Shown in pieces: positions 26,663 through 36,427 of a DNA stretch of 64,000 nucleotides (its first letter is position 1; each line of letters begins with the position of its first letter). The notes beneath the pieces were generated by a model that made no database searches, was not told where the DNA came from, and was given only the letters and a program-made list of their open reading frames with translations. Both the position numbers and the translations under genes were made by a program. The DNA is from JAWKIJ01 sp041394325 (lineage in GTDB: Bacteria; Actinomycetota; Acidimicrobiia; Acidimicrobiales; Microtrichaceae), in NCBI GenBank assembly GCA_041394325.1, contig JAWKIJ010000001.1:1-64000 (forward strand), in the 5' to 3' direction.

Positions 26663-27222
26663 GCTTCGTCCTGCACCCGACACCCGTCGGCACGATGCTG
26701 ATCGTCGCCGGACCCGCCGGCGTGCGGCGCGCCGACCACGGGTCGAGTGACGACCCGGCCGCGCACCGTCGCACCCTGGCGGACCTCGCGGCCCGCATCG
26801 GCGAACCGCTCACACCCGCCACCGCCGGCGACCTCGCGATCGTCGCCGCCCGCCAGCTCGACGAGTACTTCGCGGGCACCCGCACCCGCTTCGACGTGCC
26901 CCTCGACCTCTCTGGACTCCCACCCTTCCGTCGTGAGGTCCTCGAAGCCGTCACCGAGATCCCTTTCGGCCACACCGTCTCCTACGGCGAGCTCGCCGAG
27001 ATGGCGGGCCGCCCGGCGGCTCACCGAGCCGCGGCGTCGTCGTGCAGCCACTGTCCGGTCTCGCTGCTGATCCCCTGTCACCGCGTCGTCCACGCGGACG
27101 GCCGCGTCGGAGGGTACGGCACCCGCGTCGACGTCAAGCGGTGGCTCCTCGACTTCGAGCAGGGCCGTCCCGAGCGGGTTAACCGACGATCGAGCCCAGC
27201 TCGTCGAGCACGTCGGGGGTGA
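26635..27222 (+). CDS. ogt: methylated-DNA-protein cysteine S-methyltransferase
   Basis: Suicide repair protein that moves the alkyl group from O6-alkylguanine to its own Cys. The active-site box is PCHRVV with GGYG following; the DNA-binding helix is seen in FGHTVSYGELAEMAGRP. Total about 195 aa. The start is uncertain: GTG 26635 overlaps maf by 28 bases, and ATG 26695 is an alternative that would clip the first strand. The 3' end overlaps the convergent aldo/keto reductase gene by about 44 bases. The last 15 residues are Arg-rich and unlike the family, so a late shift ending at the TAA near 27180 is possible. Confidence 0.85.
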   Translation: MVRPGPHPLSFVLHPTPVGTMLIVAGPAGVRRADHGSSDDPAAHRRTLADLAARIGEPLTPATAGDLAIVAARQLDEYFAGTRTRFDVPLDLSGLPPFRREVLEAVTEIPFGHTVSYGELAEMAGRPAAHRAAASSCSHCPVSLLIPCHRVVHADGRVGGYGTRVDVKRWLLDFEQGRPERVNRRSSPARRARRG

Positions 27223-28157
27223 GCCGGGCCATCACGTCGAGCGCACCGAGGTTCTCGTGCACCTGCTCCACCCTGATCGCACCGGTGAGCACCGTCGACA
27301 CGTGCGGGGTCGAGGCACACCAGGCGATCGACAGCTGCGACAACGAGCACTCCAGACGCTCCGCCACCGCGGACAGCGCCCGCACCTTGTCGTTGCGGTC
27401 GGCGTCGGTGAGCAGATCCCGCAACCACTCGTAACCCGGCAGCGACCCCCGGCTGCCCTCGGGCACCCCGTCGACGTACTTGCCGGTCAACAACCCCGAC
27501 GCCAACGGGCTCCACGTGGTGAGCCCCAACCCGATCTCGTCGTACAGCCGGGCATAGCTGCGCTCGACCTTGCGCCGCTCGAACAGGTTGTACTGCGGCT
27601 GTTCCATCACCGGTTTGTGCAGATGGTGACGCTCGGCGATCTCCCACGCGGCACGGATGTCGTCGGCGGACCACTCCGAGGTCCCCCAGTACAATGCCTT
27701 GCCCGACGACACGATGTCCGACATCGCCCACACCGTCTCCTCCAGCGGCGTGGCCGGGTCGGAACGGTGACAGAACAACAGGTCGACGAAGTCGAGGCCC
27801 AACCGGCGCAACGACCCGTCGATCGAGTGCATCAGGTACTTGCGGTTCAACGTGTTGGACATGTTCACCATGTCCCCGTCGATCCCCCAGAACACCTTGG
27901 TGGAGATCACGTAGCTGTGCCGCTCCCACCCGAGCGCCGAGATCGCCTCGCCCATGATGCGCTCGGACTCGCCCCCGGCGTACGCCTCGGCGTTGTCGAA
28001 GAAGTTCACCCCACGGTCACGCCGCGCTCAGGCACGCCTCGGCCAGGCCGGTGTCGACCTGGTTGCCGAACGTCACCCACGACCCGAACGACAACACGCT
28101 CACCTTCAGGCCGGACCGTCCCAGCCGTCGGTACTCCATCGGGGTCGGGTCGGTCAT
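27179..28157 (-). CDS. aldo/keto reductase (frameshifted near 28015)
   Basis: NAD(P)H-dependent oxidoreductase of the AKR superfamily, about 325 aa, of the potassium-channel beta-subunit-like group. The start is MTDPTPMEYRRLGRSGLKVS at ATG 28157; a shift near 28015-28020 separates it from NFFDNAEAYAGGESE. Catalytic residues are visible: Asp and Tyr in DNAEAY, Lys in STKVF and His in CHRSDP. Cofactor-binding LASGLLTGKY and TGAIRVEQVHENL follow. It is divergent from the lipoprotein gene at 28223, with 65 bp between. The substrate cannot be inferred. Confidence 0.85.
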
Positions 28158-28222
28158 GGCTGCTCCTTCGTGTCGGAACCCCAGTCTGGTACACGGTCGC
28201 CCCGCTCGCGAGACTGTCGCCC

Positions 28223-29467
28223 GTGACCCCGACCAGGACCACACTCGCCGTCGCCGCGTGCGCGGCCGTGTTCGCCGCGATCGGCACGGGATGCGTCGGT
28301 GCCGACGACGTGACGGTCCGCCCCGCGACGAGCGCCACCGGACCGTCACGCGCCGGCTCGGACGGCCACCGGGCGAAATCGGCGGGTGCGGCGAATCCCG
28401 CGACCACCACGACCTCGACCACGGCGCCCGATCGCGTCCCCACCGACCGGCGTACCCTGGCGTTGAAGGCGACCCTCACCGAGGGTGACCTCAGCCCCAA
28501 GTCGATCGTCGCGTCGGCCGACGGGCTGTTCTTCGCCCAGAACATGATCTACTCGCACAACGTCGCGGTGTTCGACCGGTCGCTCAAACTGGTCAAGACG
28601 ATCCCCGACTCGGTGGACCTCGCCGCCTTCGGGATCGACGGCCACCCGGGGATCTCCAAGGGCGGCCCCGTCGAGATGGCGTTCACCCACGACGGCGACC
28701 ACGCCTACGTCTCGCAATATCAGATGTACGGCAAGGGGTTCACCCGGCCCGGCGACGACAAGTGCGCGAAGCAGACACCGTCGGGGCCGACCGCGTGGGA
28801 CGACTCGTACCTGTACCGCATCGACACCCACTCCCTGACGATCGACCAGGTGATCGAGGTCGGCCCGGTCCCCAAGTACGTGGCCGTCACCCCCGACGAC
28901 CGCACCGTGCTGGTGTCGAACTGGTGTGGCTACGACGTGTCGGTCGTCGACACGGCCACCGGCCGCCAGACCCGCCGCGTCCCCATCGGCCGCTATCCCC
29001 GCGGCATCGTCGTCTCCCCCGACTCGAAGACGGCCTACGTCGCGGTGATGGGCTCCAGCGACATCGCCGTCGTCGACCTCGGCACGTTCGAGGTGGACTG
29101 GATCCGTGGGATCGGGCGGGGCCCGCGACATCTGGTGCTGTCGCCGGACGGTTCCGCCCTGTACGCCACGCTCAACCGGGCCGGACAGGTCGTGAGGATC
29201 GACACGAAGACCCGCACGGTGACCGGCCGGGTGGCCTCGGCGGGCGAACCACGTTCGATGGCGATTTCCCACGACGGCGCCTCGCTGTACGTCGTCAACT
29301 ACGACGCGGGCGCGCTCAGCAAGGTCCGCACCTCCGACATGACCCAGCTCCAGCGGTTGCCGACCAACCACCACCCCATCGGCGTCACCTACGACCCCGT
29401 CGACCACCGCGCATGGGTCGCCTGCTACGGCGGCACCATCCAGGTGTTCGACGACAAGGCATCGTGA
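28223..29467 (+). CDS. lipoprotein with YVTN-type beta-propeller
   Basis: A 414-aa exported protein. A signal peptide with lipobox IGTGC (Cys near residue 23) is followed by a Thr/Ala-rich linker and a seven-bladed-propeller-like region with repeated YVTN-type blades (VAVTPDDRTVLVSNWCGYDVSVVD, VVSPDSKTAYVAVMGSSDIAVVD, VLSPDGSALYATLNRAG, AISHDGASLYVVNYDAG). The function is unknown; such propellers bind partners or ligands at the cell surface. GTG 28223 is chosen because it begins the signal peptide and clears the divergent reductase gene. Confidence 0.8.
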   Translation: MTPTRTTLAVAACAAVFAAIGTGCVGADDVTVRPATSATGPSRAGSDGHRAKSAGAANPATTTTSTTAPDRVPTDRRTLALKATLTEGDLSPKSIVASADGLFFAQNMIYSHNVAVFDRSLKLVKTIPDSVDLAAFGIDGHPGISKGGPVEMAFTHDGDHAYVSQYQMYGKGFTRPGDDKCAKQTPSGPTAWDDSYLYRIDTHSLTIDQVIEVGPVPKYVAVTPDDRTVLVSNWCGYDVSVVDTATGRQTRRVPIGRYPRGIVVSPDSKTAYVAVMGSSDIAVVDLGTFEVDWIRGIGRGPRHLVLSPDGSALYATLNRAGQVVRIDTKTRTVTGRVASAGEPRSMAISHDGASLYVVNYDAGALSKVRTSDMTQLQRLPTNHHPIGVTYDPVDHRAWVACYGGTIQVFDDKAS

Positions 29468-29507
29468 GCGCGGGGATGGCCCACGTCGCGGGCCCCTCGG
29501 TGCGACC

Positions 29508-30410
29508 ATGCTGATCGCCCAGATCACCGATCCCCACGTCACCGTCGAGGGCTCGATGATCCGCTCGCTCGTCGACACCCCCGCCCGCCTCGCCGAAGCG
29601 CTCGCGCAGTGCGCCGCGCTCCCCCGCACACCCGACCTGATCCTCATGACGGGAGACCTCGTCAACGACGGCACCGCCGCCGAGTACGACCTGCTGGCCG
29701 AGGTGCTGGCCGGTACCCCCGCGCCGATCCTGCCGATCCCCGGCAACCACGACGACCCCGAACGGCTGGCGACGACCTTCGCCCACCTCGACTGCTGCCC
29801 GGTGGCGCTGCCCGACCGGCGTCCGTTCCACTACACCTACGACGGTCACGTCGAGGCCGACCACGTCCGCTTCGTCGCCCTCGACTCGACGCTGGCGGGC
29901 CACCACTCCGGTCGCATCACCCCCGAGTCGGCCGCGTGGCTCGACGACCGCCTCGCCGAATCGCGCGTGCCGACGATCGTGTTCCTGCACCACACCCCCT
30001 ACGCCACCGGATCGTGGTGGTTCGACTACCAGGGTGTCGCCGGCGCGGACCTGTTGCGCGAGGTGGTGTGCGCACACCCGCACGTGCTGCGCGTCGTCGC
30101 CGGCCACGTCCACCGCGCGACCTCCACCCAGTGGGGCGGCCCCGGCACCACGCGGGTCACGCTGTCGACCGCGCCGTCCACGGCGTTCCTCGCCGGTACC
30201 GGCGTCGCGGGTGGACCGCCGGTGATCGTCGACCAACGAGCCCCGGTCACCCTGTTCGACGTCGACCGTGACGGAACACTGGTCGCGTCCGAATCGGACA
30301 TGCCCGGCGACCACGTGGTGATCGACGCCCGCCACCTGGGCAGCGACTGGGAGACCTACGAGCGCAAGGCCCGCGCCGGAGGACCCATCACCTTCGACGA
30401 CGACCGTTGA
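29508..30410 (+). CDS. calcineurin-like phosphoesterase, CpdA/Rv0805-like
   Basis: A 300-aa metallophosphoesterase with the full set of metal ligands: DPH (Asp8, His10), MTGDLVNDG, GNHDDP, FLHHTP and AGHVHR. The order and spacing match class III cyclic-nucleotide phosphodiesterases (CpdA; Rv0805 in mycobacteria), which hydrolyse cAMP or related 2',3'-cyclic nucleotides. The substrate is inferred from family only. No signal peptide. It follows the lipoprotein gene by 40 bp on the same strand. Confidence 0.88.
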   Translation: MLIAQITDPHVTVEGSMIRSLVDTPARLAEALAQCAALPRTPDLILMTGDLVNDGTAAEYDLLAEVLAGTPAPILPIPGNHDDPERLATTFAHLDCCPVALPDRRPFHYTYDGHVEADHVRFVALDSTLAGHHSGRITPESAAWLDDRLAESRVPTIVFLHHTPYATGSWWFDYQGVAGADLLREVVCAHPHVLRVVAGHVHRATSTQWGGPGTTRVTLSTAPSTAFLAGTGVAGGPPVIVDQRAPVTLFDVDRDGTLVASESDMPGDHVVIDARHLGSDWETYERKARAGGPITFDDDR

Positions 30411-30489
30411 GGATCCGACCCGAGGGACGCCACCGGACACGAGCCCGACACCCACGGCGCCGACGGCGCCGGTCGGCAACACTTCACCG

Positions 30490-31293
30490 ATGGACCTCGA
30501 CACCTACCGGATCGCGCCCGACCAGCCGGTGCACCTCGCAGACCTCGACCCCGACGCCCCCGCGGGGATCGACAAGGACGACGCGCTCGACCAGGTGGCC
30601 GACGCCACCGACCAGCTGAGCGAACTCCAGGAGCGGCTGTACGCCGAGGGCCGCCACAAGGTGCTGGTGGTGCTCCAGGCAATCGACACCGGCGGCAAGG
30701 ACGGGGCGATCCGCAAGGTGTTCGGCCCGCTCAACCCCCAGGGCGTACGGATCGCGTCGTTCAAGGCGCCGACCGGCCCCGAGCTCGCCCACGACTACCT
30801 GTGGCGCATTCACCGGGAGACGCCCGGCACCGGCGAGATCGTCGTGTTCAACCGGAGCCACTACGAGGACGTGCTGGTCGTCCGGGTGCACGGGCTGGTG
30901 CCCGAGGAGCGTTGGCGTGCCCGCTACCGCCATCTGGTCGAGTTCGAGCGAATGCTGGCGGAGGAGGGCACCACGATCGTGAAGTGCTTCCTGCACATCT
31001 CCCGTGACGAACAACGCGAACGGCTCCAGGCGCGCGTCGACGACCCGACCAAACGGTGGAAGTTCAACCCCGGCGACCTCGAAGAACGGGCTCGGTGGGA
31101 CGACTACGTCGCCGCGTTCGACGAGATGTTGTCGCGCACGTCCACGGCGTACGCGCCCTGGTACGTCGTCCCGGCGAACCGCAAGTGGTTCCGTGACCTG
31201 GTGATCTCGCGGCTGCTCGTCGAGACGCTGCGGAACCTCGACCCCCGGTTCCCCGAGGCCGACCCGTCGATCGTCACCACCCAGATCGCCTGA
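30490..31293 (+). CDS. ppk2: polyphosphate kinase 2-family phosphotransferase
   Basis: A 267-aa P-loop kinase using polyphosphate to phosphorylate nucleotides. Walker A is DTGGKDG (66-72) and the lid/Walker B region FNRSHYEDVLVVRVHGLVP. WKFNPGDLEERARWDDY and APWYVVPANRKWFRDL are typical of the single-domain PPK2 family that works on nucleoside mono- or diphosphates. Whether it prefers AMP or ADP/GDP cannot be told with confidence. The frame is intact; ATG 30490 fits the family N-terminus. Confidence 0.92.
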   Translation: MDLDTYRIAPDQPVHLADLDPDAPAGIDKDDALDQVADATDQLSELQERLYAEGRHKVLVVLQAIDTGGKDGAIRKVFGPLNPQGVRIASFKAPTGPELAHDYLWRIHRETPGTGEIVVFNRSHYEDVLVVRVHGLVPEERWRARYRHLVEFERMLAEEGTTIVKCFLHISRDEQRERLQARVDDPTKRWKFNPGDLEERARWDDYVAAFDEMLSRTSTAYAPWYVVPANRKWFRDLVISRLLVETLRNLDPRFPEADPSIVTTQIA

Positions 31294-31333
31294 GTCCGAC
31301 ACCCGCCGGCGCGTCGCACGCGAGGATGGGCAC

Positions 31334-31813
31334 ATGCCGGAGATACAAGAGACGATGTTGCCGGGCGTGGGAGTACGCCACGAGTTCACCACCACCGGCG
31401 GGGAACGCCTGGCGTTGCTCACCCATCGGACCGGGCGCCGCGAGCTCGCGGTGTACAGCCGCTCGGACCCCGATGCGTGCCGGACCGTGTTCCACCTGAG
31501 TCCCGAGGACACCACCGCTCTCGGGGAGTTGCTCGGCCTCAGCCATGTGAGCCAGACCGTACGCGAGGTGCAACAGCTCGAAGGAGTCGCGATCGACTGG
31601 ATCGACGTTCCCGCCGGTTCACCCTACGCGGGGAGCACCATCGGCGATGCGAGGCTCCGCAGCGAGACCGGGGTGTCGATCGTCGCGATCGTCCGGGACG
31701 GCGTCACCGTCGCGGCCCCCGGACCGGACGACGACCTCGCGACGGGTGACACCCTGGTCGGCGTCGGCACCCTGGACGGCCTCCAGCACCTGCGCGGGCT
31801 CCTCGAACCGTGA
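31334..31813 (+). CDS. TrkA-C domain regulatory subunit of a K+/H+ antiporter (KhtT-like)
   Basis: A 159-aa cytoplasmic protein whose C-terminal 75 aa form an RCK_C/TrkA-C domain (AGSTIGDARLRSETGVSIVAIVRDG, DLATGDTLVGVGT). The N-terminal part (LPGVGVRHEFTTTGGERLALLTHRTGRRELAVY) matches KhtT-type subunits. These gate the partner antiporter in response to ligands such as cyclic di-AMP or pH. Its TGA overlaps the start of the antiporter gene, so the two are made together. Confidence 0.88.
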   Translation: MPEIQETMLPGVGVRHEFTTTGGERLALLTHRTGRRELAVYSRSDPDACRTVFHLSPEDTTALGELLGLSHVSQTVREVQQLEGVAIDWIDVPAGSPYAGSTIGDARLRSETGVSIVAIVRDGVTVAAPGPDDDLATGDTLVGVGTLDGLQHLRGLLEP

Positions 31814-32997
31814 TGCTCGCCGCCGCGGTGGCCGACCCCGCCGCCGCGTTCGTCGAGGTGGGCGCCGTCGTCGTGGTCCTCGCCGTGCTCGCGCGGATCG
31901 CCGCACGGATGGGATTCACCGCCATCCCCCTGTACCTGCTGGTCGGCCTCCTGCTGGGCAAGGGTGGCGTGTTCCCGATGTCGGTGAGCCACGACTTCAT
32001 CGAGATGACCGCCGAGATCGGCGTGCTCCTCCTGCTGTTGACCCTCGGCCTGGAGTACTCCGGCGACGAACTCCGACACGGACTCCGGACCGGTGTGGGG
32101 ATCGGCACCTTCGACGCGCTGGCGAACTTCACCCCCGGCCTGCTCGCGGGCCTCCTGCTGGGCTGGTCCACACCGGCCGCGGTGCTGCTCGGCGGGGTGA
32201 GTTGGGCCAGCTCGTCGGGGATCATCGCGAAGGTCCTCGCGGATCTCGACCGCCTCGCCAACCGCGAGACCCCGACGATCCTCAACCTGTTGGTGATCGA
32301 GGACCTGGCCATGGCGGTGTACCTGCCGGTGGCCTCCGCGCTGGTGTTGGACCGGGCGTTCGGCGCCACCGTGGTGACGATCCTGGTGGCGCTGCTGGCC
32401 GTGTCCGTGATCATGGTGCTGGCGCTGCGCTTCGGCGACCGTCTCAGCGGAGTGCTCCATGCCGGGGGCGACGAGCCGCTGCTGCTGGCGGTGTTCGGTC
32501 TCACGCTGGTGGTCGGGGGGCTCGCGCAGCGCGTCCAGGTCTCGGCCGCGATCGGGGCGTTCCTCGTCGGCCTCGCGCTGTCCGGACCGGTGCAGGAACG
32601 TGCCGGTGCGCTGATCGGACCGTTACGCGACCTGTTCGCGTCGGTGTTCTTCGTGTTCTTCTCGTTCCAGATCGACCCGTCCAGGCTGTTCGGTGCGATC
32701 GGGCCCGCCGCTCTCTTAGCCGTCGTCGCAATCGCGACGAAGGTCCTCACCGGCTGGATCGCCGCGCGGAACGCCGGGGTCGCGGCGCCGGGCCGCTGGC
32801 GGGCCGGGACCACCCTGGTGGCGCGCGGCGAGTTCTCGATCGTGGTCGCCAGCCTCGGTGCCGGCCTCTCCGACGGCGCCGAATTGGGGGCCGTCGCCGC
32901 AGGGTTCGTGCTGCTCACCGCGCTGATCGGCCCGATCGCCACCCGCGTGGTCGACCACCGCGGAGGAATCCGGGCTTTCGCCGCCGAACCCCCGTAG
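31810..32997 (+). CDS. CPA2-family cation/proton antiporter (KhtU-like)
   Basis: A 395-aa membrane protein with about 12 hydrophobic segments. The Na+/H+-exchanger signature is visible as LGLEYSGDEL, SWASSSGIIAKVL and NLLVIEDLAMAVYLP, the last carrying the Asp expected for ion exchange. With the TrkA-C protein it should export K+ in exchange for protons. There is no C-terminal TrkA-N domain, as expected when regulation is by a separate KhtT-like subunit. Start GTG 31810 or ATG 31813; both overlap the upstream stop. Confidence 0.9.
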   Translation: MMLAAAVADPAAAFVEVGAVVVVLAVLARIAARMGFTAIPLYLLVGLLLGKGGVFPMSVSHDFIEMTAEIGVLLLLLTLGLEYSGDELRHGLRTGVGIGTFDALANFTPGLLAGLLLGWSTPAAVLLGGVSWASSSGIIAKVLADLDRLANRETPTILNLLVIEDLAMAVYLPVASALVLDRAFGATVVTILVALLAVSVIMVLALRFGDRLSGVLHAGGDEPLLLAVFGLTLVVGGLAQRVQVSAAIGAFLVGLALSGPVQERAGALIGPLRDLFASVFFVFFSFQIDPSRLFGAIGPAALLAVVAIATKVLTGWIAARNAGVAAPGRWRAGTTLVARGEFSIVVASLGAGLSDGAELGAVAAGFVLLTALIGPIATRVVDHRGGIRAFAAEPP

Positions 32998-33070
32998 GCT
33001 CGGCGCCGTCGGTCGGGGGGCCGTCACACCCGCGACCGACCAGATCCCTCGTCCCCGCCAGGGAGGTCCG

Positions 33071-34126
33071 ATGCCCTCACGTCGACTCGTCGCGCTCCTC
33101 ACCGCGACGCTGGTGCTCGCGGCGGGATGCTCGATACGGGAGGTGCAGGCGTGGTACGCCGTGCGGCGCTTCACGATCACCACCACCGAGGCGCGGCGGG
33201 TCGCGGAGATCGTCAATGCGAACCGGGCACCGGGGTGCGACACCAACTACGAAGGCTGCGTACCCGACAACCAGGCGGAGGTCCACTGCCTCGGTACCGC
33301 GGGCGCAGGTCCCGAGATCTCCGGGCCGATCCGGGTCACCGGCTGGGACCATTTCGGGCTCGACCCCGACGGGAACGGCATCGCCTGCGAAGGAGCCAGC
33401 CCGGTGGGTTCGATCGACGTGCTCACCGACCTCCCTGCCGACTCGGTCGATCCCGAGACCGGGGTCGGACCGGCGCGGATACGCATCGCCGGGTGGGCCG
33501 TGGACTACGACACCGACGCGCCGATCGAGGTGCACGTCTACGACAACGGTGTCGGCCATGCCGTGAGCGCAGACCTCGACCGTGCCGACCTCGCCGGGCG
33601 GCCGCGCGGGACCCGCCACGGGTACGACTCCACGTGGAGCGCCCAACCGGGTGTGCATCGCGTGTGCGCGTACGGCATCAACGTCGACGGAGGCGGCAAC
33701 GTCGAGTTGGGCTGCAAGACCTTCACCGTCGCGTGGGACCAGTACCAGATCCTGCTCGTCAACCGTGAGCGTGCCGCCAACGGCCTCGGCCCGGTGACCC
33801 AGTGCCGTCGCCTCTCGCTCGCGGCGCAGGCCCACTCCGACGACCAGGCCGCCCACACCACCATGAGCCACACCGGCTCGGACGGGTCCAGCCCCGCCGA
33901 CCGGGTCACGGCGGCCGGCTACGTGTGGACGACGATCGGCGAGAACGTGGCGTACGGCTACGACGACGAGGACGAGGTCATGACCGCCTGGATGAACTCG
34001 CCGGGCCACCGGGCCAACATCCTGGACGCCGACTTCACCAACCTCGGGCTGGGCCGGACGTTGGCATCCAACGGTCGCCTCTACTGGACCCAGGAGTTCG
34101 GCCACGGCGGTCCCTGCACCCTCTGA
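33071..34126 (+). CDS. lipoprotein with excalibur-like and CAP/SCP domains
   Basis: A 351-aa exported lipoprotein: signal with lipobox LAAGC (Cys20), an excalibur-like calcium-binding motif (DPDGNGIACE, near 100), a beta-sandwich-like middle (RIAGWAVDYDTDAPIEVHVYDN), then a C-terminal CAP/SCP domain (about 225-351) with NRERAANGLGPV, HSDDQA, SHTGSDG, GENVAYGY and HRANIL. Bacterial CAP proteins are secreted and of mostly unknown activity. A function at the cell wall is likely but unproven. Confidence 0.85.
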   Translation: MPSRRLVALLTATLVLAAGCSIREVQAWYAVRRFTITTTEARRVAEIVNANRAPGCDTNYEGCVPDNQAEVHCLGTAGAGPEISGPIRVTGWDHFGLDPDGNGIACEGASPVGSIDVLTDLPADSVDPETGVGPARIRIAGWAVDYDTDAPIEVHVYDNGVGHAVSADLDRADLAGRPRGTRHGYDSTWSAQPGVHRVCAYGINVDGGGNVELGCKTFTVAWDQYQILLVNRERAANGLGPVTQCRRLSLAAQAHSDDQAAHTTMSHTGSDGSSPADRVTAAGYVWTTIGENVAYGYDDEDEVMTAWMNSPGHRANILDADFTNLGLGRTLASNGRLYWTQEFGHGGPCTL

Positions 34127-34173
34127 CCGCGGCGAACCCGCTCGTCCCCGCCCCACCGTTACGCTCGCCGGTC

Positions 34174-36306
34174 GTGAACCGACTCGGCGACCAGGCCAGC
34201 CCCTACCTCCGCGCCCACGCCGACAACCCGGTCGACTGGTTCCCGTGGGGCGACGAGGCGTTCGACGAGGCGCGGCGCAGGGGTGTGCCGATCCTGTTGT
34301 CGGTGGGCTACTCCGCATGTCACTGGTGCCACGTCATGGCCCACGAATCCTTCGAGGACCCCGACGTCGCAGCGCTGATGAACGCCGGATTCGTCAACGT
34401 GAAGGTCGACCGGGAGGAGCGGCCCGACGTCGACGGCATCTACATGCAGGCCACCCAGGCGATGACCGGTCACGGCGGTTGGCCGATGACCGTGTTCATG
34501 GACCACGACGGGCGTCCGTTCTACTGCGGCACCTACTTCCCTCCCACCCGTCGCGCCAACATGGTCGGCTTCACCGACGTCCTCGCGGCAATCGGCGACA
34601 TCTGGACCAACCGACGCGACGACGTCGACGAGGTGGCCGGCCAGGTCACCGAGGTGCTGCGCCGTCCCCCCACGCTCGCGGCCGCAGCCGATCCACCCGC
34701 CCTTCTGCTCGACTCGGCGACCGCAAGCCTCGTCGAGACGGCGGACGACCATGCAGGGGGCTTCGGCACCGCGCCCAAGTTCCCCCATTCGATGGCGGTC
34801 GACTTCCTGTTGATGCGGTCGCTCCGCGGCGGCGGACACGAGGCGCGAACCGCCGCGTTGCACGCCCTCGACGCGATGGCGGCGGGCGGAATCCACGATC
34901 ACGTCGGCGGCGGATTCGCGCGCTACTCCACCGACGAGGCGTGGCTGGTCCCGCACTTCGAGAAGATGCTCTACGACAACGCGCTCCTGCTGCGCCCGTA
35001 CCTCCATGCATGGCAGATCACCGGCGCCGAGCCGTACCTGATCGCCGTGCGACGAACCGTCACGTACCTGCTGGAGGACCTTCGGATCGACGGGGCGGGA
35101 TTCGCCGCGGCCGAGGACGCCGACTCACTCGACACCGACGGCAACAGCGTCGAAGGGGCGTTCTACCTGTGGAGTGCCGACGAGGTGCGCGAAGCGCTAC
35201 CGGCACAACCGCTCGACGACGACACCGACGGCGGGCCGCTCGCGTCGGCAGAGGAGTTCATGGCCGCGTACGGGGTGAGCGAGCACGGCAACTTCGAAGG
35301 CCGCAACATCGTGTTCCGCCCCCTCGGAGCGTTCGGCCACGCTGCCGACGACGACCAGGCGCGTCGCCTCGACCGCGCGCTCGAGGCGCTCCGAGGGATT
35401 CGGACACGGCGCCCACGACCGAACCTGGACGACAAGGTGCTCACCGAGTGGAACGCCTTGTGCCTCGCGTCCCTCGCCGAGACCGCCTCGGTGCTCCGCG
35501 CCCGCACCGCCGAGCTCGACCCTGCGACCGTCGTGCTCGCGACCGATTGCGAGCACGCCGCGGGGAGGTCGCCGAGTTCCTCCTGGACGCCCTTCGTCGA
35601 CCCGACGGACGCTGGCTCCGTAGTTGGCAACGCGACGTCGGCGCCCAGCACCTCGCCTACGCCGCCGACTACGCGCCGCTGCTCGACGCGCTCGTACGGA
35701 TCTACGAGCTGACGGGCCGGGTGCGGTGGCTGGACGAGGCGATCACCGTCGCCGACGGTCTGCTCGCGCTCTTCTGGGACGGCCCCCTCGGCGCCGCACA
35801 CCCGCAGGGGCAGGGGACCTCTTCACCACCGGCAGCGACGCCGAACGCCTCGTGACCCGCCCGACCGATCCGACCGACAACGCGGTGCCCTCCGCATGGT
35901 CGGTCGCTGCGATCGGTCTCGCGCGGCTCGTCGCGCTGCTCGATGCGGCACACCCGTCCCGCTCCGCGCTCGACACCGCGCCGTCGTCCCTGTTGCATGC
36001 GCTGATCGGCCATGCCGCGAAGGCACCCCTGGGCTTCTCCAACCTTCTGTGCGCCGCGGAGATCCTCGATCGCGGCCTCACCGAAGTCGTCATCCCCGGC
36101 GACGGGATCGCCGCGACCACCCTCCGCGACGAGGTGGCCACGACGTGGCGCCCGGAGGTGGTACTCGCATGGGGCGAGGGGGCTCGGGATCGCTGTGGGA
36201 GGGCCGCGAGCCGAACCGGGCCTACGTGTGCCGCAACCAGGTGTGTTCGGCGCCGGTCGCCGATGTCGACGCGTTGGCCGCCGCCCTGGAGGGGGCCGCC
36301 CCGTGA
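34174..36306 (+). CDS. YyaL/SPATA20-like protein, thioredoxin plus glycosidase-like fold (three frameshifts)
   Basis: About 710 aa when joined. Residues 1-160 are the DUF255 thioredoxin-like domain (RLGDQASPYLRAHADNPVDW, SACHWCHVM with Cys49 and Cys52, GGWPMTVFM), then an (alpha/alpha)6-barrel-like part (GGFGTAPKFPHSMAV, GGIHDHVGGGFARYSTD, HFEKMLYDNALLL, DDKVLTEWNALCLASL). The frame is lost near 35562, 35815 and 36180; the three continuations are unambiguous (EVAEFLLDALRRPDG, GDLFTTGSDAERLV, LWEGREPNRAYVCRNQVC). GTG 34174 is the family start. The physiological role is unknown. Confidence 0.85.
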
Positions 36307-36427
36307 CGGTGAGACCGCCGGCGGGCGCCGCTCCGCCCGGTCCGCTCCCGCACGGTCCGCTTCCGCCGGGACCACCGGACCACCCCGGCTTCGGGGGTCG
36401 GCACGACGCAAGCGAGGCTGCGGGCGG

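Noticed and set aside
27257..28222. Upstream extension of the beta-propeller lipoprotein frame by over 300 codons
   Set aside because: The extension runs antisense through the aldo/keto reductase gene and lacks its own character; the signal peptide begins at GTG 28223.
31647..33566. Long Arg-rich frame overlapping the antiporter and CAP-domain genes
   Set aside because: Overlaps three well-supported genes on the same strand in another frame; composition is over one quarter Arg with no domain.
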